DNA from: Serripes groenlandicus
Lineage: Eukaryota > Mollusca > Bivalvia > Cardiida > Cardiidae
Direction of reading: 5' to 3'
Assembly: GCA_031761405.1 (NCBI GenBank)
Contig: JASEVX010000010.1
Coordinates: forward strand, 12,167,918 to 12,231,917
Length of the DNA stretch: 64,000 nt
Positions 23,301 through 36,700 of the stretch are shown here, in pieces; the stretch's first letter is position 1, and the number at the start of each line of letters is the position of its first letter. Made by a program: the position numbers and the translations under genes. Below the pieces are notes generated by a model, which was not told the DNA's origin, did not search any database, and saw only the letters and a list, made by a program, of their open reading frames with translations.

Positions 23301-26300
23301 TACTATGTATACTGATCGTTGTGTCTTGTACAACGATCAGTATACATAGTATAATGAAGTGTGCACATAACGAAACGGAGTATGCACCCAACACATTAAT
23401 CAGTGTGCATAGCATAAAGGAGTATTGCATGATAGTGTATAAAGACTACACAGAACAAATATTGTATAACGAGGCAGCAAAGGCGTTCCATATGTTACCT
23501 TCGGCATCCTATCCTTTGTCTGATCTGTATATATCTAGCTAAGAGGCCGACTGTGTAGGGCGACACATAAGCATGTAGGCATAAATTGAAACCACAAAAA
23601 CAACTTCAATGAAAAATGGCTTTTTACCTTTGGCATCCTATCCTGTATCTGATCTTTATATTGATACAGTATATATCCAGCTAACAGGCCGATTATGTAG
23701 GGACCCATACGAGTGTGGGCAGGAAAATACATGTTCTTCATGAAGTCACCATCTTTCCTGAACGATAAATTGTTAATTTAAAATGTGGGTATTAGCAAAG
23801 AGTATTTCTGTGGTAAACATAAAATAGTAAACGTTCGAAAATATAATGAGTAGTATTATATCTTTATAATCAGACCAAATACTGGTCTTAAATTGACCCT
23901 ATATATTTAAATATACATGAGCAGGTGCACGTTTTTCTGTCCAACGAAATCGCTCGGTACAAACAACGCTCGTTTTTGCTTTCAAAATGGTTACTTTGTA
24001 ATTGGAATACGCCTCCGTCACCTTCGGTCTCGCGAGATATCAATTATCCACGTTCCTTGGAGTAGTACACTACTAAAACCTGTATCGCTACTGCAGCGTA
24101 ATATTCTCTATGTATTCAATATACGTAATATTCTCTATGTATTCAATATACGTAATATTCTCTATGTATTCAATATACGTAATATTCTCTATGTATTCAA
24201 TATACGTAATATTCTCTATGTATTCAATATACGTAAAGGCCTAAGAGAGCATTAGCATACGCACAGTCTCATCAAAGCATTAAATGTCCGCTTTTATGCG
24301 TATCTTCTGATAAAATTAGAAATTTAGCCCCACTAGATGTACGCCAATGGTACATTAAATGAAACAAAAATAAAGATGCTTGATTGATTGGGGTTCAACA
24401 TCGTTCTCAACATTTTTTCAGTCATATCACGGACGCCAGTTCGCCTACTCATGTGTTTCCCGGCTTTCTCACAACAGTACTCCACACAACATACTTTCCA
24501 AGCAACTGGTTGCTTTTCAACATAGACAGTTAGCCCATTGGTTAAAGACGAATGACGCTTGTCACAGTGACATTTGTCGAACGTCGGAAAGAATGTTGGC
24601 CGAGCTGGCATTCAATCTCACAACCCCTGGGTCGACAGCCCGAGTCATTACCAACTAAGCTACCTTGGCTCGGCTAAAACAAATAAAGATGTGATACGAC
24701 GTCAAACCCTCAGACACTTCTCATAATACAACAAATCTTCCGCAGACTTTTAAAACATCCAGGCAAAATATGGAAGCTCTCTATAAATGAAAGGACAATT
24801 ATTGTTTAAAGTTGTAAACATCGTGCCAAAAGGAGGAATTGCTCGTTATGATGATTGTTTCCTTTTGTCAAAATGTTTGCAAAGGTCGTCTGCAGCAGAA
24901 ACAGTCTGTATTTGGGAAATGGTTTTAACCCTTTCCCTCATACAGACACTTTCTGACGCCTCTGTAGCAGACGGCTTTTTGAAAACATAGTTACAAAAGA
25001 AGAAATTGCTCAAAACGAGCAATTTCTCCTTTTGTCACAATATTTTCCACTTTTAGTCATAGGTTATTTTTTATTTTTTGACAAAATATGTTCGAAATCG
25101 TCTGCTGCAGAATTGTCGTATGAGGGAAAGGGTTAATATACGAACGGTCTTGGTCCAATGATACCCAAAAGCAATGCCGTGTATTCGTGTTCCTTGGCGA
25201 TCACAGCTGACGCTATTGTTGTTAATAGAAAGAAGACGCCTGCCATTGCTCCACCGGCAAATTTATTGCTGCAACAGAATAAACGCTTTCAATATTATAA
25301 AAAAGAAAATATAAACAAAAATACGTATCTTTCATAAATTGTTTTAGAACATCGCTTAACTCTTTCAGCGCCAAAGGCAATATTGAGCTTTTTGCAAACA
25401 ATACATATTCAGGTGAGTCAGCTCGTAACGAGCTGTCTCACCTGAAATCTGCATTGTTTGGCTGTGAGCTATAAAAAATATTCCAAAAATCCTATAACAT
25501 GAAAATAGAGTTGTCCGAGTTTGAACATGGAAGATTCTACTTTAAACAATTCGGCGCTGAAAGGGTTAAATTACAAAATTACAGTTGTCCCCGAGTCGAT
25601 ACCTCTCATCACGAGTAAAAAGGAATATTCTTGAAAACGAGGTAATGTGTCATCATAGCAGAATAAAGCCACGAGAGTTCGTGCATACAGTATACAAAGT
25701 CATATTGCTCTTGTCATTAATTTAACTTCCGCATGTATGTTTCCACGCTGCAATGTGGAACAACACTATTGGATGTTCGTGCAAAAATGGTAAATGTACC
25801 CAGCGTGCCTTGTTACACTCAAATACTGGTTCCTTGTTAATATGACTTACCTATACTGACGACAGTACTAAACAGCTATTGAAGTATGAGGTATCATATT
25901 ATGGGCAATTGACCCCTTAGAGACTATATACATTGAAGACAGGCGACGCAAAGAACACCGGTCCGACTGAACTATTTGTCGAAACTACATGTATATATGT
26001 ACATGCAAGCAGCCATTGAATAATGTGCGTATGCAAACCCATATCCGCATTCACAGCTTTATAGTAACCGTCCATTCGCATTAACCGTCAATTCTCATTG
26101 TCCGTCAATTTTCATTGAATAGTCAATTCTCATTAACTGACAATTCTTAACCGTCTATTCTAATTTAACTGTAAACTGTTTTGAAAATAATATCTGTTAC
26201 ATGGTCAGCAAATTCCGTTCAAATCCGAATCTTGTTAGCTCAAAAGATAATTATGACAATTAATAACAAATGAAACAAAATAAAGTCATATTAACTTACT

Positions 26301-26404
26301 AGTACAGGGGAACGAGAATGAGTGGTGATACTATATAAAACATCATGTCATTGGCCAGATACCACGACCAGCCCATACACTGCAAGTTAGTAAGTTAGTA
26401 TGTT

Positions 26405-26456
<52 letters not shown>

Positions 26457-29400
26457 GGCAAAGTAGTAAGTAAGTAGGTAAGCAAGTTAGTAAGTAAGTA
26501 AGTAAGTAAGTAAGCAAGTTAGGAATTACGAAAGAGCACAATTTAACAAATAAGAGAGCAAGTTAGAAAGTAAGTAAGCAAATTAGAAAGTAGGTAAGTT
26601 AATAAGTAAGTAAGTAAGTAAGTTAGTAAGTAAGAAAGCGAGTTAGTAAGTAAGAAAGCAAGTTAGAAAGTAATAAAGTTAAAAAGTAAGTAAGCACGTT
26701 AATAAGTAAGTTAGTTAGTTAGTTAGTTAGTAAGTTAGTACATTAGTAAGTTAGTAGGTTAATGAGTGAGTGAGTAAGAAAGTAAGTAAATAAGTCAGTA
26801 AGTAAGGAGAAGTAAGTAAGTACAAAAATAAGTAAAATTAAGTTAAAAACTGTAAGAAGGTATAAGTATGTAAATGATAAGTTAAAGTAAAATGTAGTAT
26901 AAGTAAGCAAGTGAGTAAGTAAGTAAGTAAGTAAATAACCAAGTAAGTTAAGCAAGTAAGTTAAAGTAAGTAAGTACATAAATAACAAAGTAAGTTAAAG
27001 TAAGAAAATAAAAGTATGTTAGTAAGTAAATAAGTAAAGCATTTGATATGCAAGTAAGTTAAAGTAAGTTAATAAGTAAGTAAGTAGATAAGTCATTAAG
27101 TAAATAAGCAAGGAGTAAATGTAAGTATGTAAGTAAGTTAGTAAGTAAGTCTGTCAGTCAATAAGAGTTAGATATCATTTTCTACAATTATACGTATTTT
27201 GATGGATCTGCAGAAGACGATTTTCTAATGCAAAGGGAAATATTTCTCGTAGTAATCAATTTCTACCCTTACTCATGACCGATTGACGAATTTATAGATA
27301 GAGAAGCATCAATTTAGGCGTATAAATCTTGAGCCAGAAATTCTCACCATCTCGACAGGATATACCTAATCGCTGACACAGAGAAAGAAGATTAGCCCAT
27401 CAGTTGATTGAGAGATTGGTTCAATGTAGTCTTTATAGATTCCGAACAAAGGTGTCAGACAACGCCAAGTATATCTCTGATCTGACTCAGTTTTCAACAT
27501 TTTCTCACAGTCATATCACGGCGACCAGTTCACGTACCCATACGTTCTGGTTTCATATACAAGTACTCAACACACAACTGACTGCTTTTTATGTAAAGAC
27601 TGTTAGTCTATTAATGGAACACGAATGACACTTTTCGCATTTTTACTTTTGTCAAACGTCGGGAAGACTGACAGTCATTAGCATGTAGATGTACAGTTAC
27701 ACAATGTGCGGTAAAATACAAATCTTTTTTCAAGGGAATTTAAACATTATTCTTAATTAGAATCGGCGACACACCCTGAACCCGTATGGCACCTGTTCAC
27801 CAAGTTTCATCGGAATCGGCCCGTCGGTTTATGCTGTGGAGCGTCGCTTTACGAACAAACAGACAGACAGACAGCCGAGAAAGCCTGACAATAAGGGATA
27901 TCTAACGAAGCGTATCCCAATATAACTGGAAACGGGGCAAATAAACTGCAATTGCGTACCGGTTCATCTGTCCTGACGTAGTTGTTCACGTAGAGAATAT
28001 TCGTCCACCAGTTCTTCCTACAGAACTTGGTCTGAGCCCAGTCGTCACTATCAGGCCATAAGGGGCCGTGTCCCATCTTTTGCCACAGTCCAGTTAGCAC
28101 CATCAATACCAGCATGTAGGGTGGGGTAAGTCTGAAGATAAATAACCTCCCGTATAATATGTAGTGATTCGCCCCATTCATTAACCTTACCGGGTCTGGC
28201 ATTCTCATTAAAATCAGACCAACATACTTCGCTGTACGTATATTATATCTGACTACCCGGCATAAAGGGTCGTCTCAAACTGACCTGATACACACTCAAA
28301 TACTCATGAGCATCTGCTCGGTCTTTATGTCCAATGAGAGCGCACGATTCAACAATTGCAGAACAATCATCTTCCCTGACATATCGAACGATTTGATAAG
28401 CGACACATTGATTGGCTGATGCAAAGGTCAATCTGAGAGGACCTTTATGGGGCAGTCATCAGATATATATACGAGCAAGCGAAGGTTATGTCTGGTTTAA
28501 ATGAGATTGCGATGTCAGGCAAACCACCAATGATGGCGGTGCGCTTTGGACATGGTGAGGTAAAAAAAATGCTATAGTCGTCAGTATTTACTTATTGAAT
28601 CCAAACATCGAGTTACATATGTTCACTGTATGGTTACTGTATGTTCAAGTGTATATTTACCAATTCTAGTCGCCATTATTGGATCATGCTAGACGTACTT
28701 ACAGGGGGCGGATTATTACCTCATCTACATACAGTCAAGATTCGGTGTGCCACTGTATACGCAGTCTCCCCAGGGTTTTCACCGTCTGGCTATGTTATCT
28801 ATGTGACCTAAATGCATATTTCGACAAACACTTAGAAATGAGGCTGCACTACATTTAACATGATGTCCATTCGGAGGGGCAATACAACCCAAATACCAGA
28901 CGAAGTACATCATTTCAAGCATGCTGTTGAGTTATGATGTCATCCCACGTTCATTTTGAGACTATTAGTAACCGCACTAAAGAACCGGAAACCAATACAA
29001 TAAACTATATAGGGCCTATACGCATGCGTGACGTCTTAATCGATTCTAAGAGTTTAGTTGAAGAATTCCGTTGTGTCGCTTGAGCCACACCAGGGGAATT
29101 TTCCTTTGGAACCTTTATATCAATAACAATTTAGTTCAGAATACATATATTGTATAAATCTTCTGAATAAACATCCTAGGTGATGATTATCTGGATTGCG
29201 ACCAGGGTTGATCATGATCAAACTGCGTCGAAGCGCAGACGCCATACCAAATGTTTTTTAAAAAAAAGGGCAAATATCAATATAATTGCTCACCTCCAAA
29301 ATCGGTGAAAATAGAACATGAACCAGTTCATTTTCTTGGCACCTTGGGATTTCTTCAACTGTTTCAGTGTCAGGTAGCCTACTAACAATCCACTGAAATC

Positions 29401-32400
29401 AACAAAAATGAATGGGTCGTGTTGCGGCCGGCGTCGGACACCCATGGTTGGTGTATGGGTGTGAAGTGCAATCAACAACCGTTGATGTCCGACCAGGCAA
29501 ACCAACATATACTACGTTTGGAAACATTTTGGACAAAAGAAGAAATTGCTTATCGTTAGCAATTTCTTCTTTTGTCATAATGCTATTTTTAATAGTTCAA
29601 ACTGCATTTATGAGGGTTTTTTCATATATTTTCTAACCACTCTGCAGCACATACGACTTTTGAAAACATTGTGGCAAAGGGCATAATGAGCATTTTTTCC
29701 TTTTTGCCACCATGTTTTCAACTCTTTTCAATAATTTGACTTCCAGTTATAAAGATTTCCCACATTGTAACCGTGATGTTTTCAGGGTCGTCTGCTGCAG
29801 ATTGTGTGTATGCGGAAAGGGTTTTAATTAATATTTGTTTAACATAATAATGTGTGCGGTATTAAAGAACAATTACAAACTATGTAGACAGACATGCTTG
29901 GTGTAAAGTTCTCCAATCAATTTAATCAATTCCCAACAAGCAATAGTCTACAAATGAACATGATCTGACTAAGATGCAATGATTATGTTTAACTCTTTCA
30001 GCGCCGAATTGTTTAAAGTAGACTCTTCCATGTTAACAATCGGGCGTCTCTATTGCTCATGTAATAAAGGTTTGGACTATTTTGATAAACTAAAAAGCAA
30101 ACAATGCTGATTTAAGGTGAGACAGCTCGTTACGAGCTGACTCACCTGAATCAGTTTTGTTTGCAAAACCTCAATATTGCCTTTGGCGCTGGAAGAGATT
30201 AAGCTTTCTCACATGCAAGGGATGAATAGCTTGTTGTTGTGGAGGGTTTTCTGCATGTGAACATTATTTTGGCGAATAAACAAATAACTGGTTTTTAAAG
30301 ACATGATGGCAAAATGGGTAATTGCTCATAATGAGCATATTCTCATTTTGCAAAATTGCTTTCACCTATATCAAATAATTATACATTTATTTAACCCATT
30401 TTCGCTCGTATCGAGCTTTCTCTCACAAAATCTACATTTTTTGCTACTAAGACATTAAAATGTTACCAAAATTCCTGTTGGACGAAAAATGGATTGGTCC
30501 ATTGAGTCGACTTTTTTTAATTCGGCAGTGAAAGGGTGAATGCGATTTTCCATAATTGTGCTAATATGAGATCAAATGTCATCAACCAAAACTAGTGTTG
30601 TAAGTGGGGAAGAGTTAAACTACCTCAGAGTGAAAAAGGAGTCCACGGATACGGTTGCGCTGTAATAAGCGTAAAAAGTCCATTGCTCCAATTTCTTGTA
30701 CATGTAAGGTAACTGGTTCTCTGCAAGTAAAACAAAGAGAAATATTTTATCCAACATATGTAGGTACCCGGCGTTCTATAGTAAATTAGTACGTCTGACG
30801 TGACTTGGTTGGTCATCTCCTCTTATATATCGCTATCGCATATATATATATATAGGATCTGACATGAGTTGTCATTTCATATAAAGTTGTATTAAACGAG
30901 TTCAAGACATTTGTCATTAAGCGAGCCTCTGGCGAGCTTAATAACACATTTCTTGGACGAATTTAATAAAACCTTATGAAATGACAACGAATGTCAGATC
31001 CTATATATATATATATCTTCACATGACAAAACAGAAAATGAAAATCGGTTTTTCGTTGTCAGAAAATAATCCCAATATAAAATACTTAATAAAATGGCAA
31101 CTAATCTCACACCAAAATATTTTTATGACCGATAATGGTCCCTCCCTCGTCCGGATACACGTTCACAGCCAATTTGTAAACATTTGCGGGTGAATACAAA
31201 AATAGTGATTCGGTCATGTTATATTACAAGTGTGACATATAAAAAAATACCTAATGGTATGTTAGATAGGATACAAGCATTGTCATGTGATAAAGTAAAT
31301 TATTAAATATACAACTAACCTATGGACCAGTACAACTTGATGTTCTAATCAATACATAAATAATGAACCAAACTACATTCAAGTTTGGGAAAGGTTAACC
31401 GGTTGGTCCTAACAAAGATTGTCTCTATAACCGTTCCATTGCTACATCATTACCAAAGGGCGCCGCCACTATTGACGTAATGTAATGGTAGTAGTGGCAG
31501 GTTACTCCAGACCCTAAGTACATAAGTCCGCATAGGTGGTGTAGTTGAAGAGCTTCTGCCTCAGGTGCGGGAGGTCGCGAGTTCGATCCCCGGCCGGGAC
31601 ACGCCATACACTTTTAAAATGGTAGTAATGGCTGTCCTCCTTGGCGCTTAGGGTTGCGGGTTTATCATTACTACTGACAAGCTGGTGTCAGGATAAACGG
31701 ACTAGTTGTACTGGTAACTTACCAAGGACACGCCGTAATATAACTGAGCAATTGTTAAAAGCGGCGTATAACACAAAGCATTCAATAATCAATGTACGTA
31801 ATTATTTAGAAATCGACCGCTGCAGATTTGTTGTATGTTGGAAAGAGTTACTTATATTAACGGAATCCAGTCTAAGGTGTGGGTCATGTGTGAGACTTAC
31901 CGGGCTGAGCGTTTAAGAACAATGTCGTATGTCCAAGGATAACCCAAGCAATACTCAAGAACCGAATGCCATTAATGGCGCCAATGGCTCCTTTAGGCTG
32001 GTGAGTGTTCAGAAGTTTGACACCGTTTGAGTAGGCGGAAAAGGCAAGTAGAATTCTTTTCAACACGTCTGAAATAAATAACCCGTGCATGAATGTTAAC
32101 TAATGTTTTTGTTCAAAATGGTTTCTAATGCCTTTTGCTGTAGCTGTAGTTTAAGTATTTTGCCATGTTTTACATGATATATATCCTTCGAATAAGAGTG
32201 TTTTAATATGAAGATTGACAATGCAATTTATATCAAACAAAATGAAATAGTGTCTTTCGGATTTAATTACACAAATAGAAACAAATATTCTTTATCTCCC
32301 TGTTCCCCTGTATTCATGCCTCCATATTTAATGTTCTTAAATTGTTAAAAAGAAAAGAATCCAATTGAAGATTACTCTGCTGGTGTATATACTTCAGACG

Positions 32401-33682
32401 AGCATTCATATTGCTTTCTTTCCTTCTAAAATATAAGGTCTAACGAGTCTAGTGACGGATTGCTACGGAAATATCCGAGAGGTGACGGTAAAATACGGCG
32501 CATGCGCAATCAAGAAGATTAACACGGCGCATGCGCAAGCCCATTGCACCAGTGAGTGTTTTTTCACAACTAATATATGTACTGGTGCTGATGCACCCGC
32601 GCAATAAATGAATAAATTAAAAAATCCTTTGTTTGTCCATATCTTGGTTATAAAGATACTGCTCTGTTATGTTCTGTTTATCAATATTTATTAAAAGCTT
32701 TAACACAAATATATAACCACAATTCTTCTAGCAACCAAGTGCAGTGGGGCAAAATGTGTAAACACGGATAATGAAATAACGATGTTATTGTAACTAAGGA
32801 TGTTATCCTTATGAAAAGAATAAGAAACCTGTTAATAAATATACACTACTCAATTTTCTTAAATTCAAATAATAAAATAATGATGTAATATAGTGCATAC
32901 AATTTTGATTTCACTGCATGGACAATTTTACTGCAATCGTCTATTTATTTAATGAAATAATGGCACTTTTCTATAACAGGTGAATTTTGTACCTATAAAA
33001 GGCAATCATTTACAACAGTGTATTCTTACTTCTCTCCTCGGAATGTTTAGACTGTGTCACAATTTCATATGATCCTTTTAGCCCGCTTTCATCTGGTTCG
33101 GAGACCACGTCTAACGCCGTCATTACAATAGCCTCTTTGTCCGGTATATGACCATTTGAACTCGAAATATTCCCGTTACCGTTACCAATGTGGCCGTTAC
33201 CAAGGTGACCGTTACCAAGGTGACCGTTACTCTTGGTGTCCGGTGTGTAACTGGCGTTTATACAACCGTTCGTATTTGAGCTTGAACTTGTCTTTCGTCT
33301 GGCAGGTAACTGTACACTGATGACGTCATACACTGTACCAACGGCAATTATGAAACCGATGAGGGAAAGAATAATTCTGAAATAAACGAGGGGCACTGAA
33401 GGAAAACCATTGGTGTGTTCAGATTGTATTAACTCTATCACTGCCGAATTTCACAAAGTCGATCCTTCCATTTCGAAAAAAAGGACCACTCCATTTTTCA
33501 TCCAACAGAAATTTGGTAAAATTTAATGTCTTAATGGCAAACAATAGCAGATTTCAGGAGAGGCTGCTCGTCACGACCTGTCTCGCCTGAATCTGCATTG
33601 TTTGTAAAAGCCTTTAATTGCCTTTGGCTGAAATTGGATAGATTGATTGGTTGATTGATTGGTTGGTTTATTGATTGATTGG

Positions 33683-33714
<32 letters not shown>

Positions 33715-36700
33715 GTTATTGATTGATTGATTGGTTGTTTCATTGATTTGGCGAGCATATGTCCGAATACTCGGTGCTTTAGTACAATTTGAATACGTCG
33801 TAGCTGTTGGCAGATAATTAAATTACCGACCAGTGTACTAAATGTTTACCTTAACCAGGGACGTATATAAGAGGGACGTAGATAAGAGGGCTAGGCAACT
33901 CCACCTGTACACCTGTTATCTGGTTAAAATATCACACATCTACGTCCCTGCCTTAACCCTTTCCCACATACAATAAATCTGAAGTTGAAGACTCTTAAAA
34001 CATCTATGCAAATATATGGATTACATCCATAAATAAAAGGATTATGATTGAATAGCGTTGAAAACATTGTGACAAAAGGATTAGTATTGAATAGCGTTGA
34101 AAACATTTTGACAAATAGACAAATTGCTCACCATGAGTAATTTGTCTTTAACTAACTATATGGTGTCAAAAGTCGTCTACTGCAGAGGCGTCAAAATACG
34201 TCTACAATGTGGGATATTGTTAATATTCTTTTTAAATTTATTATTCTATGTGTATTTTTCATAAACCAATAAATGCCAACTTTGCACACAAGTCAGTATC
34301 ACGTCAATATTTCCATGAGAAAACCAACATTATGGACACTGCGTAATGTATCGACCCAGATCAGCCTGCGCTAATCCGAGCCGACACATTCCGTCTCAGG
34401 GGGGTAGAGGTAAAGAGTAATGTTTCCTGAAACAGAAAATTCACATGAGGCGAAACGTCTCTGTCCACACTGTTGGTTTTCTCGCGGGACTGCTCATTTG
34501 TGTGTGGTAATATATCAAATATGATATTGATTCATGCATTTAATTACAGTTCACTTACGGTAACTCGAAGATGGGAACATTCGTTTAACTCGAACCGTTT
34601 CATGGATTGGGTCCGTCTTTTTAAAACTGCGTAGCAGCGGTTCTGGTTGGTCATACGAGCCATCAGAACTAATGCTGCGCTATTTTCTTGATATGATTTT
34701 ATGACTGGCTTCCTAACATATTACACATTTAAGAATAAAGGAATAACACAGCTGAATAAACTAAACACACTGTATAGATTATAACAAGGACGAACAGAGG
34801 CATGGACTGATCTGAACCTACAATTATCATCGATGGCGACTCGAAACTTTCAGATCAAGTTATACCAAATAGTAGTGATTGCCCTCCTTGACGCTCAGAA
34901 CTGCGTTACGACTGACTGGCTGGTTTCAGAATAAATAGACCAGTAGTACTGGTAACTTACCACGGAAACGAAGTGATATAACTGAAAATTCTTGATAGCG
35001 GCGTAAAACACCAAATAATCAATAAATCAATCAATCAACTTGAAACTTTTCAAATAAACTTGCTCTTAATAATGTCCCACAAACAACAGCCCTGCGGCAG
35101 ACGAATTTGAAAAAAGTCTTGACAAAAATATCTATAAACGCATTTATAATAGTTATATATATAATTCATATAGGCCTAAGTATATTTATTTATTGATAAA
35201 ATACTGTGACAAAAGATGAAATTTCTCACTTTAAGCAATTTCTCCTTTGGCCACAATGTTTTGTAAAACGAATTCGAGTGTTGCGGATACGTCCATATGT
35301 ATCGGCATGTAGGAAACGTCCTTGAATTAAAAATGTATAATAAATATGAGCCGTTCCACGGGAAAACCAACATTATGGTTTCTGCGTAATGCATCAACCC
35401 AGATCAGCCTGCGCAGTCCGCGCATGCTAATCCTGGCCGACACATTCCGTCTCAGAGGGATAGAGGTATAGAGTAATGATTCCTGAAACAGAAAATCAAC
35501 ATGAGGCGAAAAGTGTCTGTCCAGAATAGCCTGCGCGGCATGCTAACGCTGATCCGGGTCGATACTTTACGCAGAATCCGCAATGTTGGTTTTCTCGTGG
35601 AACGGCTAATAAACTCTTACACTACAGCAATAGATCCGCCCTTCAAAGTGCTGTCGTCCGATTTACAGTGTATGTCGCCTTCGTACTTCTGAGCTTTACC
35701 AGATACCAAACCTGACACTGAAATGTGTTATAAAAAGTGCCGTCAAATCATTGGAGTTTTCCAACAGTATTTCAGTAATATCACGGCGACAGTTCACTTA
35801 TCCATTGCTCCCTGGGTTAATAAACCAGAACTAGGCTTGGAAATGTGCCTTGTCCAAGGGCACTCCGCCATGGTCGCCCGCGACTGGGGATCGAACCCGA
35901 AACTCCCGAACGCTTTACCACTCGGCAACGGCGGATTCCTGTTGGTGTTATGCATGTGCATATGCGCAATCTGACCAGTCTCTTCGCTGTCCACATCTAT
36001 TTAGATGAGATTGATTGTTTGTAAGGTGTCTTACGCCGTACCTTTCCTGGGTAATTTACCAGTACTATTTGTCCATTTGTCCTGAGAGCAGCGAGTAAGT
36101 CGTGGCTCGAACCCCGTAATCCTGATCGCCTAAGAGGGAAAGACATCAAGTCTTTGCGGCGATAGGCATCTGCGTAATGTATCGACCAGATCAGCCTGCG
36201 CTGTCCGCGCAGACTGATCCGGCCGACACATTCCGTCTAAGGGGAAGTTTTAAAGTGGTGGGTATGACTCGGCCGGGGATCGAATGTCCGACCTTCCGCA
36301 CACGTGGTGGAAAGAGTTACCAATACATCATAGAGGCAGTGCATTAACCCTTTTCCTCATACAACAATTCTGCAGCAGACGACTTTGAACATATTTTGTC
36401 AAAACATAGAAAATCTCTATAATTGAATGGATTACCTATGACTAAAAGTGGAAAACATTGTGTCTCGTATTGAGCAATTTCTTCTTTTGTCACTATGTTT
36501 TCAAAAAATCTGTCTGCTGCAGAGGCGTTAGAAAGCGTCTATATGAGGGGAAGGGTGAAGCTGAGACACCAAAAGCATATAAACTTTAGACAGAAACAAA
36601 TAAAGAAGTATACTCCCAAAATACTCCATGAGACAGGTTAGAATGAGACAACGTTATGTCTGATACGACTGAGATGATAACGTACTGTTTTAACTTGTTG

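Noticed and set aside
23917..24255. 112-codon frame with repeated ILYVFNI
   Set aside because: Translation of the 27-bp tandem repeat.
25142..25146. Alternative exon 11 donor at GTATAT
   Set aside because: It would leave phase 0 while exon 12 needs phase 2, giving a stop four codons into exon 12.
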